Shown here piece after piece: positions 17,562-26,118 of a stretch of DNA of 64,000 nucleotides. Source of the DNA: JAHQVK01 sp036788295. GTDB taxonomy: Bacteria > Myxococcota > Kuafuiibacteriia > Kuafuiibacteriales > Kuafuiibacteriaceae. Within the stretch, counting starts at the first letter, position 1. The number at the start of each line of letters is the position of its first letter. Location of the stretch: assembly GCA_036788295.1 (NCBI GenBank), contig DAIQNR010000018.1:1-64000 (forward strand), written 5' to 3'. The notes under the pieces are model-generated. The model saw only the letters and a list, made by a program, of their open reading frames with translations. It had not been told where the DNA came from and made no database searches. The position numbers and the translations under genes were made by a program.

Positions 17562-18983
17562 ATGTCCCCAGCGTTTCCCGAGCGCGGCCTCGCCGACCCC
17601 GACATCCTCGAATGGCTCGCCGCCGAGCGGTCCCGCGACCTCGCCCCGGACGGGCGGGCTTTCGCCTTCGTCTACGACGCCGGTGAACCGGTCCGCGCCC
17701 TCGCCCGAGACGCCTTCGCCGCCTGCATGGGGGCAAACGGCCTCGATCCAACCGTCTATCCCTCCGTCCGGGCCATCGAGCGGCGCCTCGTCAGAGCGTG
17801 CCTCGACATCGCGCGGGCCAAAAGCGAGGCGGTCGGGACGGCCACCGCCGGCGGCACCGAGAGCGTGATGCTGGCCGTGAAGTCGGCCCGGGATCATGCT
17901 CGAGCGGCTCGTGGGGTCGCCCGGCCGAAGATGCTGCTGCCCGAGACCGCCCACGCCTCGTTTCACAAAGCGGCCCATTACCTGGGGGTCGAGGTCGTGC
18001 CGGTGGCGGTGGGGCCGGACTTTCGCGCCCTGCCCGAGGACGCCAAGCAGAAGATGGATGAGAACGTCGTGCTCGTGGTGGGTTCGGCGCCGAGCTACGC
18101 CCACGGCGTGGTGGATCCCATCCCCGAGCTGGCCCAGATCGCGCGGGACTATGGCGCTCTGTGCCACGTCGATGCGTGCGTCGGGGGCTTGGTGCTCCCT
18201 TTTTTGCGCCACGTTCGGCCCGTCCCCGAGTTCGATTTGTCGGTCGAAGGGGTGACGAGCCTCTCCATGGATCTTCACAAGTATGGGTTCGCCCCGAAGG
18301 GGGCCTCGGTGCTGCTGATGGCCCGGCCCGAGCTTCGGGACGCCCACTATTTTGCCTGCGCCCAGTGGAGTGGCTACGCCATCGTGAACTCGACGACGCT
18401 CGGCTCGAAGTCGGTCGCGGCCCACGGGGCGGCGCTCGCGGTGCTGCTGAAGCTCGGCCGACAAGGGTTTTCGGCCGCGGCGGAGAAGACCTGGGCGGCG
18501 GCCGAGCTCCTGATGGACCGCATCGAGCGGGCCCCGGGGCTGTCGCTGCTCGCTCGGCCGGACATGCCGCTCGTCGCGTTCACCACCGCCGCCGCGCCGG
18601 GGCGCCCGGCCGGCGACGTGTTCGAGCTCGCCGACCGGCTCGCCGCCGAAGGCTGGTACGTCCAGCCGACGTACCGCTTCGGGTCATCGCCGGCTCACAT
18701 CCATCTCACCTTGAACCCACAGAACGCGGCCCAGGTCGAGGTGTTCGCCGCGGACCTCGAGCGCTTGTCATCGGACCTCTCGCCGGCCGAAGGCCCTGAA
18801 GAGATGGCGGCGCTCTTCGATGGGCTCACCGAGTCTTCCATCCCATCGCTGATGGCCGGGCTCGGCATCACCGAGGGGCGTCTGCCCGAGCGGTCGGCGC
18901 CGATCCATCGCCTGCTCGACGCCGCGCCCCCGCCGGTTCGAGAGCGCCTGCTCTCCGCGTTCGTGGGAGCGCTGTTTTCGTGA
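17562..18983 (+). CDS. PLP-dependent decarboxylase/lyase (group II, S1P-lyase-like)
   Basis: A 473-residue fold-type I pyridoxal-phosphate enzyme. The cofactor lysine is Lys240 in SMDLHKYGFAPKGAS, the phosphate/ring contacts lie in TATAGGTESVMLAVK (about 93-107), and His202-Val-Asp204 in CHVDACVGG binds the pyridine nitrogen. The sequence resembles the group that includes sphingosine-1-phosphate lyase and archaeal tyrosine/aspartate decarboxylase; which substrate it uses cannot be told. The start follows an AAGGAG ribosome-binding site. It overlaps the M81 peptidase gene by GTGA, implying a joint pathway. Confidence 0.85.
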   Translation: MSPAFPERGLADPDILEWLAAERSRDLAPDGRAFAFVYDAGEPVRALARDAFAACMGANGLDPTVYPSVRAIERRLVRACLDIARAKSEAVGTATAGGTESVMLAVKSARDHARAARGVARPKMLLPETAHASFHKAAHYLGVEVVPVAVGPDFRALPEDAKQKMDENVVLVVGSAPSYAHGVVDPIPELAQIARDYGALCHVDACVGGLVLPFLRHVRPVPEFDLSVEGVTSLSMDLHKYGFAPKGASVLLMARPELRDAHYFACAQWSGYAIVNSTTLGSKSVAAHGAALAVLLKLGRQGFSAAAEKTWAAAELLMDRIERAPGLSLLARPDMPLVAFTTAAAPGRPAGDVFELADRLAAEGWYVQPTYRFGSSPAHIHLTLNPQNAAQVEVFAADLERLSSDLSPAEGPEEMAALFDGLTESSIPSLMAGLGITEGRLPERSAPIHRLLDAAPPPVRERLLSAFVGALFS

Positions 18984-20533
18984 TCGCGCTCGGACGGGGG
19001 GGGCGGCCGCTTCGCGTGGCCTACGGGCGGATCTTTCACGAAGCCAACGCCAACTCCCCCCTCTTGACCGGCCTCGATGGGTTCGAGAACCGGTTCGCGC
19101 TCGCTGGCGACGAGCTCGCCGCAGCGTGCGAGCTGAAGGGAAAGGAGCTCCCCGGCCTCACCTCGGCGGCGGAGCTCACCGGCTTCGTGCAGGCCGCCCG
19201 GGCCGCCGGCGGGGTGAAAACGGTTCCGCTCGCGTCTCGGCTCGCCGTGCCGAGCGGCCCGCTCACCCAGAGCGCGTTCTTCGCGCTGCTCGACGAGCAG
19301 CTCGAGCGGCTCGACGGCGCCGGTCCGGTGGACGGCATCTATCTTGCGCTGCACGGCTCGATGGAGGTGCAGGGGCTTCCACAATCCCCGGAGGCGGTGA
19401 TTCTCGACCGAGTTCGACAGACCGTGGGTCCGGTCCCGAAGATCGCGGCCAGCTTCGACCTTCACGCCCACCTCAGCCCCGAGGTCGTCGAGCCGCTCGA
19501 CGTTCTCGTCGCCTACCGCACGAACCCCCACTGGGACCTCGCCCCCACTGGGTTTCGAGCCGGAAACCGGCTGATCCGAGCCCTTCGGGGGCAGATTCGG
19601 CCGGTCCACGCGTTCAGGAAGCTGCCGATGGTGCTCGGCGGCGGAATCACCATCGACTTCTTGCCGCCGATGCGTTCGGTGTTTCGACACCTCCGCCGGC
19701 TCGAGCGGGACCGGCGGGTGCTCACCGCGAGCCTCCTCATGGTCCACCCGTTCACGAGCGCGCCGGACCTCGGGTGGGCGGTGCACGTCAGCACCGACGG
19801 CGATCCAGAGCTCGCGGAGCGCCTCGCCGACGAAATCGCCGACCGTGTTTGGGCGGTGCGCGACGTTCCGCTGCCCCCGATGCTCGGGGTGGACGAGGCG
19901 ATAGAGGAGGCGCGGCGCTCCCCGTGGCGACGGCTCGGGCCGGTGACCTTCGTGGACGCCGATGACGTGGTCGGCGCGGGCGCGCCCGGGGGCAACACGC
20001 GGATCGTCGCTGGGCTGCTCGGCGCAGGGGCGCCGCTCACCGCCTATGTGCCCGTTCACGATCCGGCGCTCGTGGAGGCGACGTGGGACCTCGAAGTGGG
20101 CGAGACATCGACGTTCGTCCTCCGCGGGACCCCCGGCTACGGCCAGCCCGAGGTCCGGCTCGAGGCCAAGGTGGCGGCGAAGGTCGACTACGAGCTGGGG
20201 CGGCTGGTTCGGCTCGACGCCGGGCGCCTTCAGGTCGCGGTGGCGGAACAGGCGCCCCTCCCCATTCACCCCCGGTTCTGGCGCCAGCTCGGCCTCGAGC
20301 CCCGGCGGGCCGACGTGCTCGTACAGAAGAATTTCTTTCACTACCGCCTGTTCTACGCCGGCCTCTCCTTTCATCACCTCCCCGTGGTCACCGCCGGAGC
20401 GAGCAGCCTCCAGGCGGTCCAGAAGCGGGCCGCCGAGCGCGGCCTCACCCCGTACCCTCCGGACTGGCGCCCTCGTGGCCCCGGCGTCGCCGGCTCGGCG
20501 GATGGACGGAGCGGCGGGGCGTGGGCATCCTGA
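18980..20533 (+). CDS. M81 family metallopeptidase (MlrC-like)
   Basis: A 517-residue protein of the MlrC/peptidase M81 family, named after a microcystin-degrading enzyme but widespread and mostly of unknown substrate. The N-terminal FHEANANSP motif, LALHGSMEVQ, ASFDLHAHLS and later VAYRTNPHWD supply the family's His and Asp metal ligands (about residues 26-185). The C-terminal half (DADDVVGAGAPGGNTRIV) is the usual second domain. No signal peptide is seen. It starts at GTG 18980, overlapping the PLP enzyme, and has a short non-conserved Gly/Ser-rich tail. Confidence 0.88.
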   Translation: MIALGRGGRPLRVAYGRIFHEANANSPLLTGLDGFENRFALAGDELAAACELKGKELPGLTSAAELTGFVQAARAAGGVKTVPLASRLAVPSGPLTQSAFFALLDEQLERLDGAGPVDGIYLALHGSMEVQGLPQSPEAVILDRVRQTVGPVPKIAASFDLHAHLSPEVVEPLDVLVAYRTNPHWDLAPTGFRAGNRLIRALRGQIRPVHAFRKLPMVLGGGITIDFLPPMRSVFRHLRRLERDRRVLTASLLMVHPFTSAPDLGWAVHVSTDGDPELAERLADEIADRVWAVRDVPLPPMLGVDEAIEEARRSPWRRLGPVTFVDADDVVGAGAPGGNTRIVAGLLGAGAPLTAYVPVHDPALVEATWDLEVGETSTFVLRGTPGYGQPEVRLEAKVAAKVDYELGRLVRLDAGRLQVAVAEQAPLPIHPRFWRQLGLEPRRADVLVQKNFFHYRLFYAGLSFHHLPVVTAGASSLQAVQKRAAERGLTPYPPDWRPRGPGVAGSADGRSGGAWAS

Positions 20534-20604
20534 GGTCGGTGGGCGCAACTTCATCCCACATTGTCCGATAACCGCTCCACGAGGGCGGTGGCCCGAGGTC
20601 CGCG

Positions 20605-23289
20605 ATGTCGATCGTCCAGGGAAACTCCCCATCCAAGCGCCCCGGCTCCGGCCAGCCGGTCGACCGAAAGAAGGCGGTCGACCTCAAGATCGGTCAGCGG
20701 CTCAAGAACGTGTTCGGCGAGGTCGCCAAGGGCCTCTCGCTCGACGACGTGCCGGCGGTGAAGGAGCTGGTGGGCCCCGCCGGAGCCGCGTTCCTCGAGC
20801 AGCTCCGAAAAGACCTGCTGTCCCCCGACAACGACCAGAAGCTCGGCGGCTCTCTGGGGACGAGCGCGGCCCGGGTGGTCGAAAACGAGCTGCTCGGCGC
20901 GGCCGAGTCGTTCCTCCGGCGGACGATGGCGGCGAAGGCCGCCCCCGACCTGAGTGGGCGCCCGACCGAACTCGACCACCGCAAGATGTCCGTACAGGCC
21001 GGCGCCGACGGCCAGCACGAGGTCCGGGGCCTCGCCAGCAACCACGCGCTCAACTTGATGTTCGACCAGCTCGGAGTGGAGCGGCGATTCGGACCCCGGA
21101 TCGGCGGGGTGATCCGAGACGCGGCCGAGCAGCAGATCGATCTCGCCGGGTCGAGCGGCGGGGTGTCGAACTGGACCAACGTGGCGATGCGCATGCTCGC
21201 CGCCGGCTTTGGCGCGCCGGGCACCGTGCACATGCGGCTCGCCGCGGCGGCGCAAGAGGGCTTTCGGGTGGCGGCGGAGGTGGGCGCCGACCTCGCGGCC
21301 AAGAAGGTGCAGCAAGTGGTCTTGGGCGCTAGCGGCGCAGTCGAGCGCCCGTCCTCTCTGCCCGAAGGGGTGGTGGGCGGCGGTGGGTCGAGCGCGCGTC
21401 CTCGGGCCGGGGGTCTCGGACCGATGGGCGCGCTCATCGGCAACCGAGTGGGTTCGACTCCCAAGCCAAAGCCCGACGCGGACAAGCTGGTGCGCGAGGC
21501 GCTCGGTCAGCTGGCCGATCGGGCCGACCGGGCCAAGCAGCCCGAGCTCGCGGAGCGGTTTCGAACGGCGAGCGGGAGCCAGGTGGCCGCGATCCGACGC
21601 GCGGTGGAGCGGGCCTTGACCGGACCGGACGGCCGCCCGGCGCAAGGGCTCGAGCTGCTGAAGCGCATCCAGGGGGAGCTCGCCCAGATCCCTGCCCACC
21701 GAGACGGGGCCGAAAACGCCCTCACCCGGCTCCAGGCCCTCGAGGGAAAACGCCTACCGCCTCGGATCGAGACTCGGATCGACGAGTTCTCGGGCCGATC
21801 GATCGCGAAGCTGGTCGCGGCGAAGCTCGGCGTCGAGCCCCAGGCAGCGGACCGGCTCAGCGGCGCCGCCGGCCTGCGAGGGTTCACCCGATCCCTCTTG
21901 AACCTCGACGACCTCGGGCAGTTTCGAGGGGGCCGAATGGGGATCGAGGTCGCGAACGACCGCGAGGCGGCGGCGGCCGGGGCGATGGCGGGGACCGACA
22001 CCCTGCCCCCGGGGCTCGAGCTCGCCGATCCGGCGGGCAGCGCTCGCCGCCTGTGGGACCGATACTTCGCCGACGCGTCCGACGTCTGCCAGTTGCCGCC
22101 GAAGCAGCGAGAGCCGCTCGAGGCGGCGATCAAGACCGCGATCGCCGACGTCGTGCGAAACGGTCAGCCAGTGGACGGGTTCGCGTTTGCGGAGGGGCTC
22201 GTGGCCTATCTCGGCCAGCTCGGGGTGCCGGCAGAGACGTTGAAGCCGGCGCTCGAGCAGCTGGCGACCCTGGCCGCGCAGCTCGGCGAGGTCGCCAGCG
22301 CCCGCGACACGGCCGAGGGGGTTTTGAAGAACCAGGAGCGCGCGCTGTCCGGGGCCGAGCGCCGCCTCGGCCAGCTCGAGAGCGCGGCGGCGAAGATCGA
22401 AGCCCAGCTCGCAGGGGCGCCGGAGGGAGACCCGCGTCGAGCCGACCTCGAGTCGGCGCAGCGGGAAGCCGCGGCGCAGAAGGCGGAGGTGGAGCGGATC
22501 CGGGCCACCGCGGAGGGTGCCCGAGACGCGGTCGAAAACGCGGTACGCCAGGCGGGGGAGATCGCGCAGGCGCTCGAGATGCTCGGGCGGGGCACGCTCT
22601 TGGCCATCGGCTCGATGGCGGTCGATCCTGAAGGCACGACAAAGGATTTCCAGCAGCCGGCGAACGGGACCAGACCTCCGGACGGGCCCGCCGGGGACGC
22701 AGACCCGGTCGACGAGGACCTTACGAAGCGTTCGAACCTCGCTCTCGAGAGGGCAGCGAAGCTCGGCGCGGTGCTCGACGACCCGGCGCTCTCGCTGCAG
22801 GACAAGATCTTCTATTTTATGCTGCTCTTCAGCCAATACGCCGACAAGGAGCGGGAGGACAAACTGCAGAAACTCGTGAAGCTCGACCAGGCCAGCGGGG
22901 AGTGGGATCTCGTCCGCGGCCGGTTCGACGCCCGGCTCGACAACGTGCAGACTCGCCTCATGCAGCTGAACGCCGAGGCGGACGCGCTGAGAGAGGAGCG
23001 CCGGGTCCTCATCGCCGGCGGGGCCGATCCGATGTCGAAGGAGGTGGAGGCCATCCGGTCGAAGCTCGACGAGAACCGCGGACAGGCCACTGCGCTTCGG
23101 ACCGAAAAAGAGAAGGTCACGAGCGAAAAGGAGAAGGCGCACGCCGTACGGGCGCCGAAGCTGACGATGAGCCGCGAGACCCTGTTCGCGGAGCTCGACA
23201 AGGTCACCAAGCAGCGGGACCAGATCATCAACATGACTCGAAGCCTCATCGACGACTCGAACCGGCTCATCGAACGGATCTTCCGCTGA
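20605..23289 (+). CDS. Large coiled-coil protein, unknown function
   Basis: An 894-residue protein without signal peptide or membrane segments. Long helical stretches with heptads occur at about 300-420, 560-690 (QLAELAAQLGEVASARDTAE onward) and 750-894, where it ends in a Lys/Glu-rich coil (MSRETLFAELDKVTKQRDQI). The first about 270 residues are a separate, partly globular helical region. No enzyme motif was found. The next gene (23298) starts 8 bases after its stop and encodes another charged helical protein, so the two are probably an operon and may form one assembly. It could be a structural, secretion-linked or cytoskeletal protein; this is not determinable here. Confidence 0.6.
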   Translation: MSIVQGNSPSKRPGSGQPVDRKKAVDLKIGQRLKNVFGEVAKGLSLDDVPAVKELVGPAGAAFLEQLRKDLLSPDNDQKLGGSLGTSAARVVENELLGAAESFLRRTMAAKAAPDLSGRPTELDHRKMSVQAGADGQHEVRGLASNHALNLMFDQLGVERRFGPRIGGVIRDAAEQQIDLAGSSGGVSNWTNVAMRMLAAGFGAPGTVHMRLAAAAQEGFRVAAEVGADLAAKKVQQVVLGASGAVERPSSLPEGVVGGGGSSARPRAGGLGPMGALIGNRVGSTPKPKPDADKLVREALGQLADRADRAKQPELAERFRTASGSQVAAIRRAVERALTGPDGRPAQGLELLKRIQGELAQIPAHRDGAENALTRLQALEGKRLPPRIETRIDEFSGRSIAKLVAAKLGVEPQAADRLSGAAGLRGFTRSLLNLDDLGQFRGGRMGIEVANDREAAAAGAMAGTDTLPPGLELADPAGSARRLWDRYFADASDVCQLPPKQREPLEAAIKTAIADVVRNGQPVDGFAFAEGLVAYLGQLGVPAETLKPALEQLATLAAQLGEVASARDTAEGVLKNQERALSGAERRLGQLESAAAKIEAQLAGAPEGDPRRADLESAQREAAAQKAEVERIRATAEGARDAVENAVRQAGEIAQALEMLGRGTLLAIGSMAVDPEGTTKDFQQPANGTRPPDGPAGDADPVDEDLTKRSNLALERAAKLGAVLDDPALSLQDKIFYFMLLFSQYADKEREDKLQKLVKLDQASGEWDLVRGRFDARLDNVQTRLMQLNAEADALREERRVLIAGGADPMSKEVEAIRSKLDENRGQATALRTEKEKVTSEKEKAHAVRAPKLTMSRETLFAELDKVTKQRDQIINMTRSLIDDSNRLIERIFR

Positions 23290-23297
23290 GTTTGGCC

Positions 23298-24302
23298 ATG
23301 GTTCATCGGATCGGATCATGTGGGCCCGCGGGCTCGGTCGGCGCGGTTCCGCCTGCCGAGACCTCGGCGGAAACGCCGCCCCTCGAAGGCGGGCCGGTCG
23401 CCGCGGAGCGGTTGACCGCTCCGGTCTACGAGCGGCTCGTAGGCGTGCCGGGATCGAGGCCGACCGCGCGTCCCCAAGGCCGGGGTTTGCTCGGCCTGCA
23501 GATCGCCCAGAAGCGAGATTGGGCGTCGCGAATGCCCTGGAATGCTCCGCAGGCTAAAACGGGGGCGCCATCGGCCAAGAAGAAGGCCGACGAACAGGCG
23601 GGGGTGGAGTTTCGGGAGCGGGTGCGCAGCGACCGCCGGGCCCTCGAGGCGGAAGAGGCCAGGGAAGCGGCGCGGGACGCCGAGGACGACCGGCGAAACC
23701 GGGTGCACAGCGAGAGGGAGGTGGTCGAGCTTCGGACCCACGGGCGCGAGCGTGAGCGGACGGCGGCGGTCGACGTGCCGGACGGCACCCGCGCGGCGGC
23801 GCGCATGGCGATGCTGTTCCACGATGACGGCGGGCCAGTGGAGAACGACTTCCTGATGGCGCGATCCGAAGAGCTGGCGGTTCAGCGCAATGCGCAGGCC
23901 AACGAGGAGGAGGCACGCCGCCGAGCCATGACCGCGGATCGCACGGCCGAGCAGTACGCTGGGGTCCAGCGCCACCTCACCGACTTGATGGGGGGAAAGC
24001 GCATCACAGGCCGCAACATCACCGGGTCCGACAAGGCCGAATTCGACCGGAAGGTGATGGACATGCACCGCCGACTCGAAGCGCTGACCCGCGGGGGCGG
24101 AGTGCCGGTCGAGGCCCAGGAGCCCGAGCTGGATCTGCTCTACGATCGAGACCGGCACGATGGTCGATTCGTGGATGACCGCCACATCGAAGACCGGATC
24201 GTCGAGGATCGGCTCGTCGAGGACCGAATGATCGAGGATCGCATTCGGGAGGAGCGCATCGCCGCCGACCGCCGCGCGGCCTCCTACGACCGCGACCGCT
24301 GA
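23298..24302 (+). CDS. Charged helical protein with pentad repeats
   Basis: A 334-residue protein, unrecognised. The N-terminal about 95 residues are Pro/Gly/Ala-rich and probably disordered. The centre is Glu/Arg-rich helix (REALEAEEAREAARDAEDD-like composition). The C-terminus (about 295-325) has a striking five-residue periodicity of the type I/V-E-D-R-x: HIEDR, IVEDR, LVEDR, MIEDR, IREER. This may form a single stable helix or an i/i+5 binding surface. The start at ATG 23298 has a weak ribosome-binding site and lies 8 bases after the stop of the 894-residue coiled-coil gene. Confidence 0.6.
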   Translation: MVHRIGSCGPAGSVGAVPPAETSAETPPLEGGPVAAERLTAPVYERLVGVPGSRPTARPQGRGLLGLQIAQKRDWASRMPWNAPQAKTGAPSAKKKADEQAGVEFRERVRSDRRALEAEEAREAARDAEDDRRNRVHSEREVVELRTHGRERERTAAVDVPDGTRAAARMAMLFHDDGGPVENDFLMARSEELAVQRNAQANEEEARRRAMTADRTAEQYAGVQRHLTDLMGGKRITGRNITGSDKAEFDRKVMDMHRRLEALTRGGGVPVEAQEPELDLLYDRDRHDGRFVDDRHIEDRIVEDRLVEDRMIEDRIREERIAADRRAASYDRDR

Positions 24303-24415
24303 CGACTCTGGCTCCAACCGAGCGGGCCCGCCCAGGATGGAGCCCCGGTCCCGGTCCGGCTCGGTCCTGCCGGAACCGGTTGCCCTGAAGCCGGCACCGC
24401 CGCCAAAGTGGCCCC

Positions 24416-25231
24416 ATGCACCAGCGATGCGCCTCGATCCTCTTCCTGGCTGCGTTCGTTTCGGCGAGCCCGTCTTGGGCCGACATCGTTCACCTCGCCG
24501 ACGGCGGCGCGCTCGAGGGCACGGTGCGCCGGGACGGGGACGAGGTCGTCGTTCGGGTGGATGGCGGCGAGCTGCGGCTCCCGGCGTCGGACGTGCTGAG
24601 GGTCGAGGTTTCGGAGGCCCCGATCGAGGCCTTGAATCGGCGCCGGGCCAGCTTTCCGGCCGGGGCCCCGGGGCCTCGGGTCGAGGCGGCGCGGTGGGCG
24701 GCGGCGCGCGGTCTTCATGCCGAGGCCCGGGGCCTGTGGCGCGAGGTGCTGTCGCTCGCGCCGGATCACGCGGAGGCCCGGGCGGCGCTCGGCTTCGAGC
24801 GAAGGGAAGGGCGCTGGATCGGGGAGGACGAGGCGAACGCGGCCCGGGGTCTGGTTCGAGTCGGCGGCCGGTGGGTGTCGGCGGAGTCTCTCGCCCGCGA
24901 AGAAGCTGCGGCCGAGCGAGAGCGGGATCGGGCCCGCCAGGCTGAGCTGGCCGCGGCGACCCGCGCCGCCGCCGAAGCGGCCCGCGCTGCCGCCGACGCT
25001 GCCGCCGAAGCCAGGGCCGCCCAGTCCCAAGAGTCATCGATGGGATGGGGCATGCCTTGGTTTTGGGGCTTCGGGCTCCCAGTCGGACCCACCGTCTCCG
25101 GCCGCCGCCTCGCCACCCCGCCCGGGGCCGGCTACGGCCTTCGCACCCGGGCCGGCAACCCCGGCGGTCAAGTGGTGGCCCCCCGCGGGTACGGGGCCCG
25201 GTCCGGCTCTGGTCGGGCCGTCCGCCCCTGA
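24416..25231 (+). CDS. Secreted hypothetical protein with Ala/Arg helix
   Basis: A 271-residue exported protein. Residues 1-22 form a signal peptide with a likely cut after ASPSWA. A short beta-rich domain follows (DIVHLADGGALEGTVRRDGD, LPASDVLRVEV), of a type seen in many Planctomycetota and Myxococcota secreted proteins, then a TPR-like helix (LWREVLSLAPDHAEARAALG), an Ala/Arg/Glu helix (about 165-205), and a Gly/Pro/Arg-rich tail. The role is unknown; the composition suggests an envelope scaffold. Confidence 0.6.
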   Translation: MHQRCASILFLAAFVSASPSWADIVHLADGGALEGTVRRDGDEVVVRVDGGELRLPASDVLRVEVSEAPIEALNRRRASFPAGAPGPRVEAARWAAARGLHAEARGLWREVLSLAPDHAEARAALGFERREGRWIGEDEANAARGLVRVGGRWVSAESLAREEAAAERERDRARQAELAAATRAAAEAARAAADAAAEARAAQSQESSMGWGMPWFWGFGLPVGPTVSGRRLATPPGAGYGLRTRAGNPGGQVVAPRGYGARSGSGRAVRP

Positions 25232-25319
25232 GCCGGTTCGGTGAGGATCGCCCGCTCCCTGCTGCTCGGCCGGCGAGCCCGGCTTGCCCCCGGTGCCGGT
25301 TCATCGTAGCCGGTCAGCC

Positions 25320-26045
25320 ATGGGTCGATGGGCGGTTTTGGTCCTGGTCGCCGCAGTGGCCTGCGGCGAGGAACCAAACGACAGCGCCGACGGAGCGGTC
25401 CGAGACGCGGGCGGATTTGCAGATGGAGGTTCGGATGCGGGCGGCTTCGACGACGGGGGCGCCGACGCGGAGGTCTTCGCCGACGCCGAGGTCTTCGCCG
25501 ACGCTGGGGACGCTGGGGGCGGGGACGCCGGGATCGAAGACACGGCACCGGACAGCTCGGTCGCTGGCGGGCCGAGGCCCACCGTGTACTACGTCGTCCG
25601 ACACACCGAGCGAGACCCGGGGGCCGACCCGCCGATCAACGCCGAAGGCCAGCGGCGGGCGGAGCGCCTCGCCGACGCCCTCGAGGGCGCCGGAATCGAC
25701 GAGATCGTGGTGACCAATTTTCTCCGAAATCGCCAGAGTGCCTCGCCGCTGTCCGACCGGACTCGGGTCCCGGTCACGGTGGCGCCGATCACGCCCGTCG
25801 ATTGGGGGACCTTCGGGACCCGGGTGGGCACGTGGCAGAGGGCTCGAGAGGTCCAAGGCCGCACCTACGTCTTCGTCGGCCACACCGGCGGGTACAACTC
25901 GAACCTGCTCCGCGCGCTCGGAGCGCCGGTCACCGGCGTCCAGGGGGAAAGATACCAAGACATCGTCCTGTTGATGCGCGAGGCGGACGGGTCGGTGCGG
26001 GCATCCCTACTCGAGTATGGGGGACCGAGCAGCCTCGACCCCTGA
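25320..26045 (+). CDS. Histidine-phosphatase-superfamily lipoprotein
   Basis: A 241-residue lipoprotein. The signal peptide ends in a lipobox (VAAVAC, Cys about 15), followed by an Asp/Gly/Ala linker with repeated DAGG and EVFADA units. The C-terminal domain begins with the phosphohistidine motif VVRHTER, where the usual RHG is RHT, and later has the second catalytic His in FVGHTGGYN. This fits the branch-1-like histidine phosphatase superfamily, acting outside the inner membrane on an unknown phospho-substrate. The Gly-to-Thr change is common in secreted members. ATG 25320 was chosen because it gives the cleanest signal peptide. Confidence 0.75.
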   Translation: MGRWAVLVLVAAVACGEEPNDSADGAVRDAGGFADGGSDAGGFDDGGADAEVFADAEVFADAGDAGGGDAGIEDTAPDSSVAGGPRPTVYYVVRHTERDPGADPPINAEGQRRAERLADALEGAGIDEIVVTNFLRNRQSASPLSDRTRVPVTVAPITPVDWGTFGTRVGTWQRAREVQGRTYVFVGHTGGYNSNLLRALGAPVTGVQGERYQDIVLLMREADGSVRASLLEYGGPSSLDP

Positions 26046-26118
26046 CGTCACCCAAAAAATCCCGCGACTCCGAAAATTCACCGACGAACGCAAGAAATTT
26101 TGAGGGTACGCTACGCCC

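Noticed and set aside
18980..20533. Microcystin degradation pathway
   Set aside because: MlrA, MlrB and MlrD genes are absent; MlrC-like proteins are widespread and the family name does not define the substrate.
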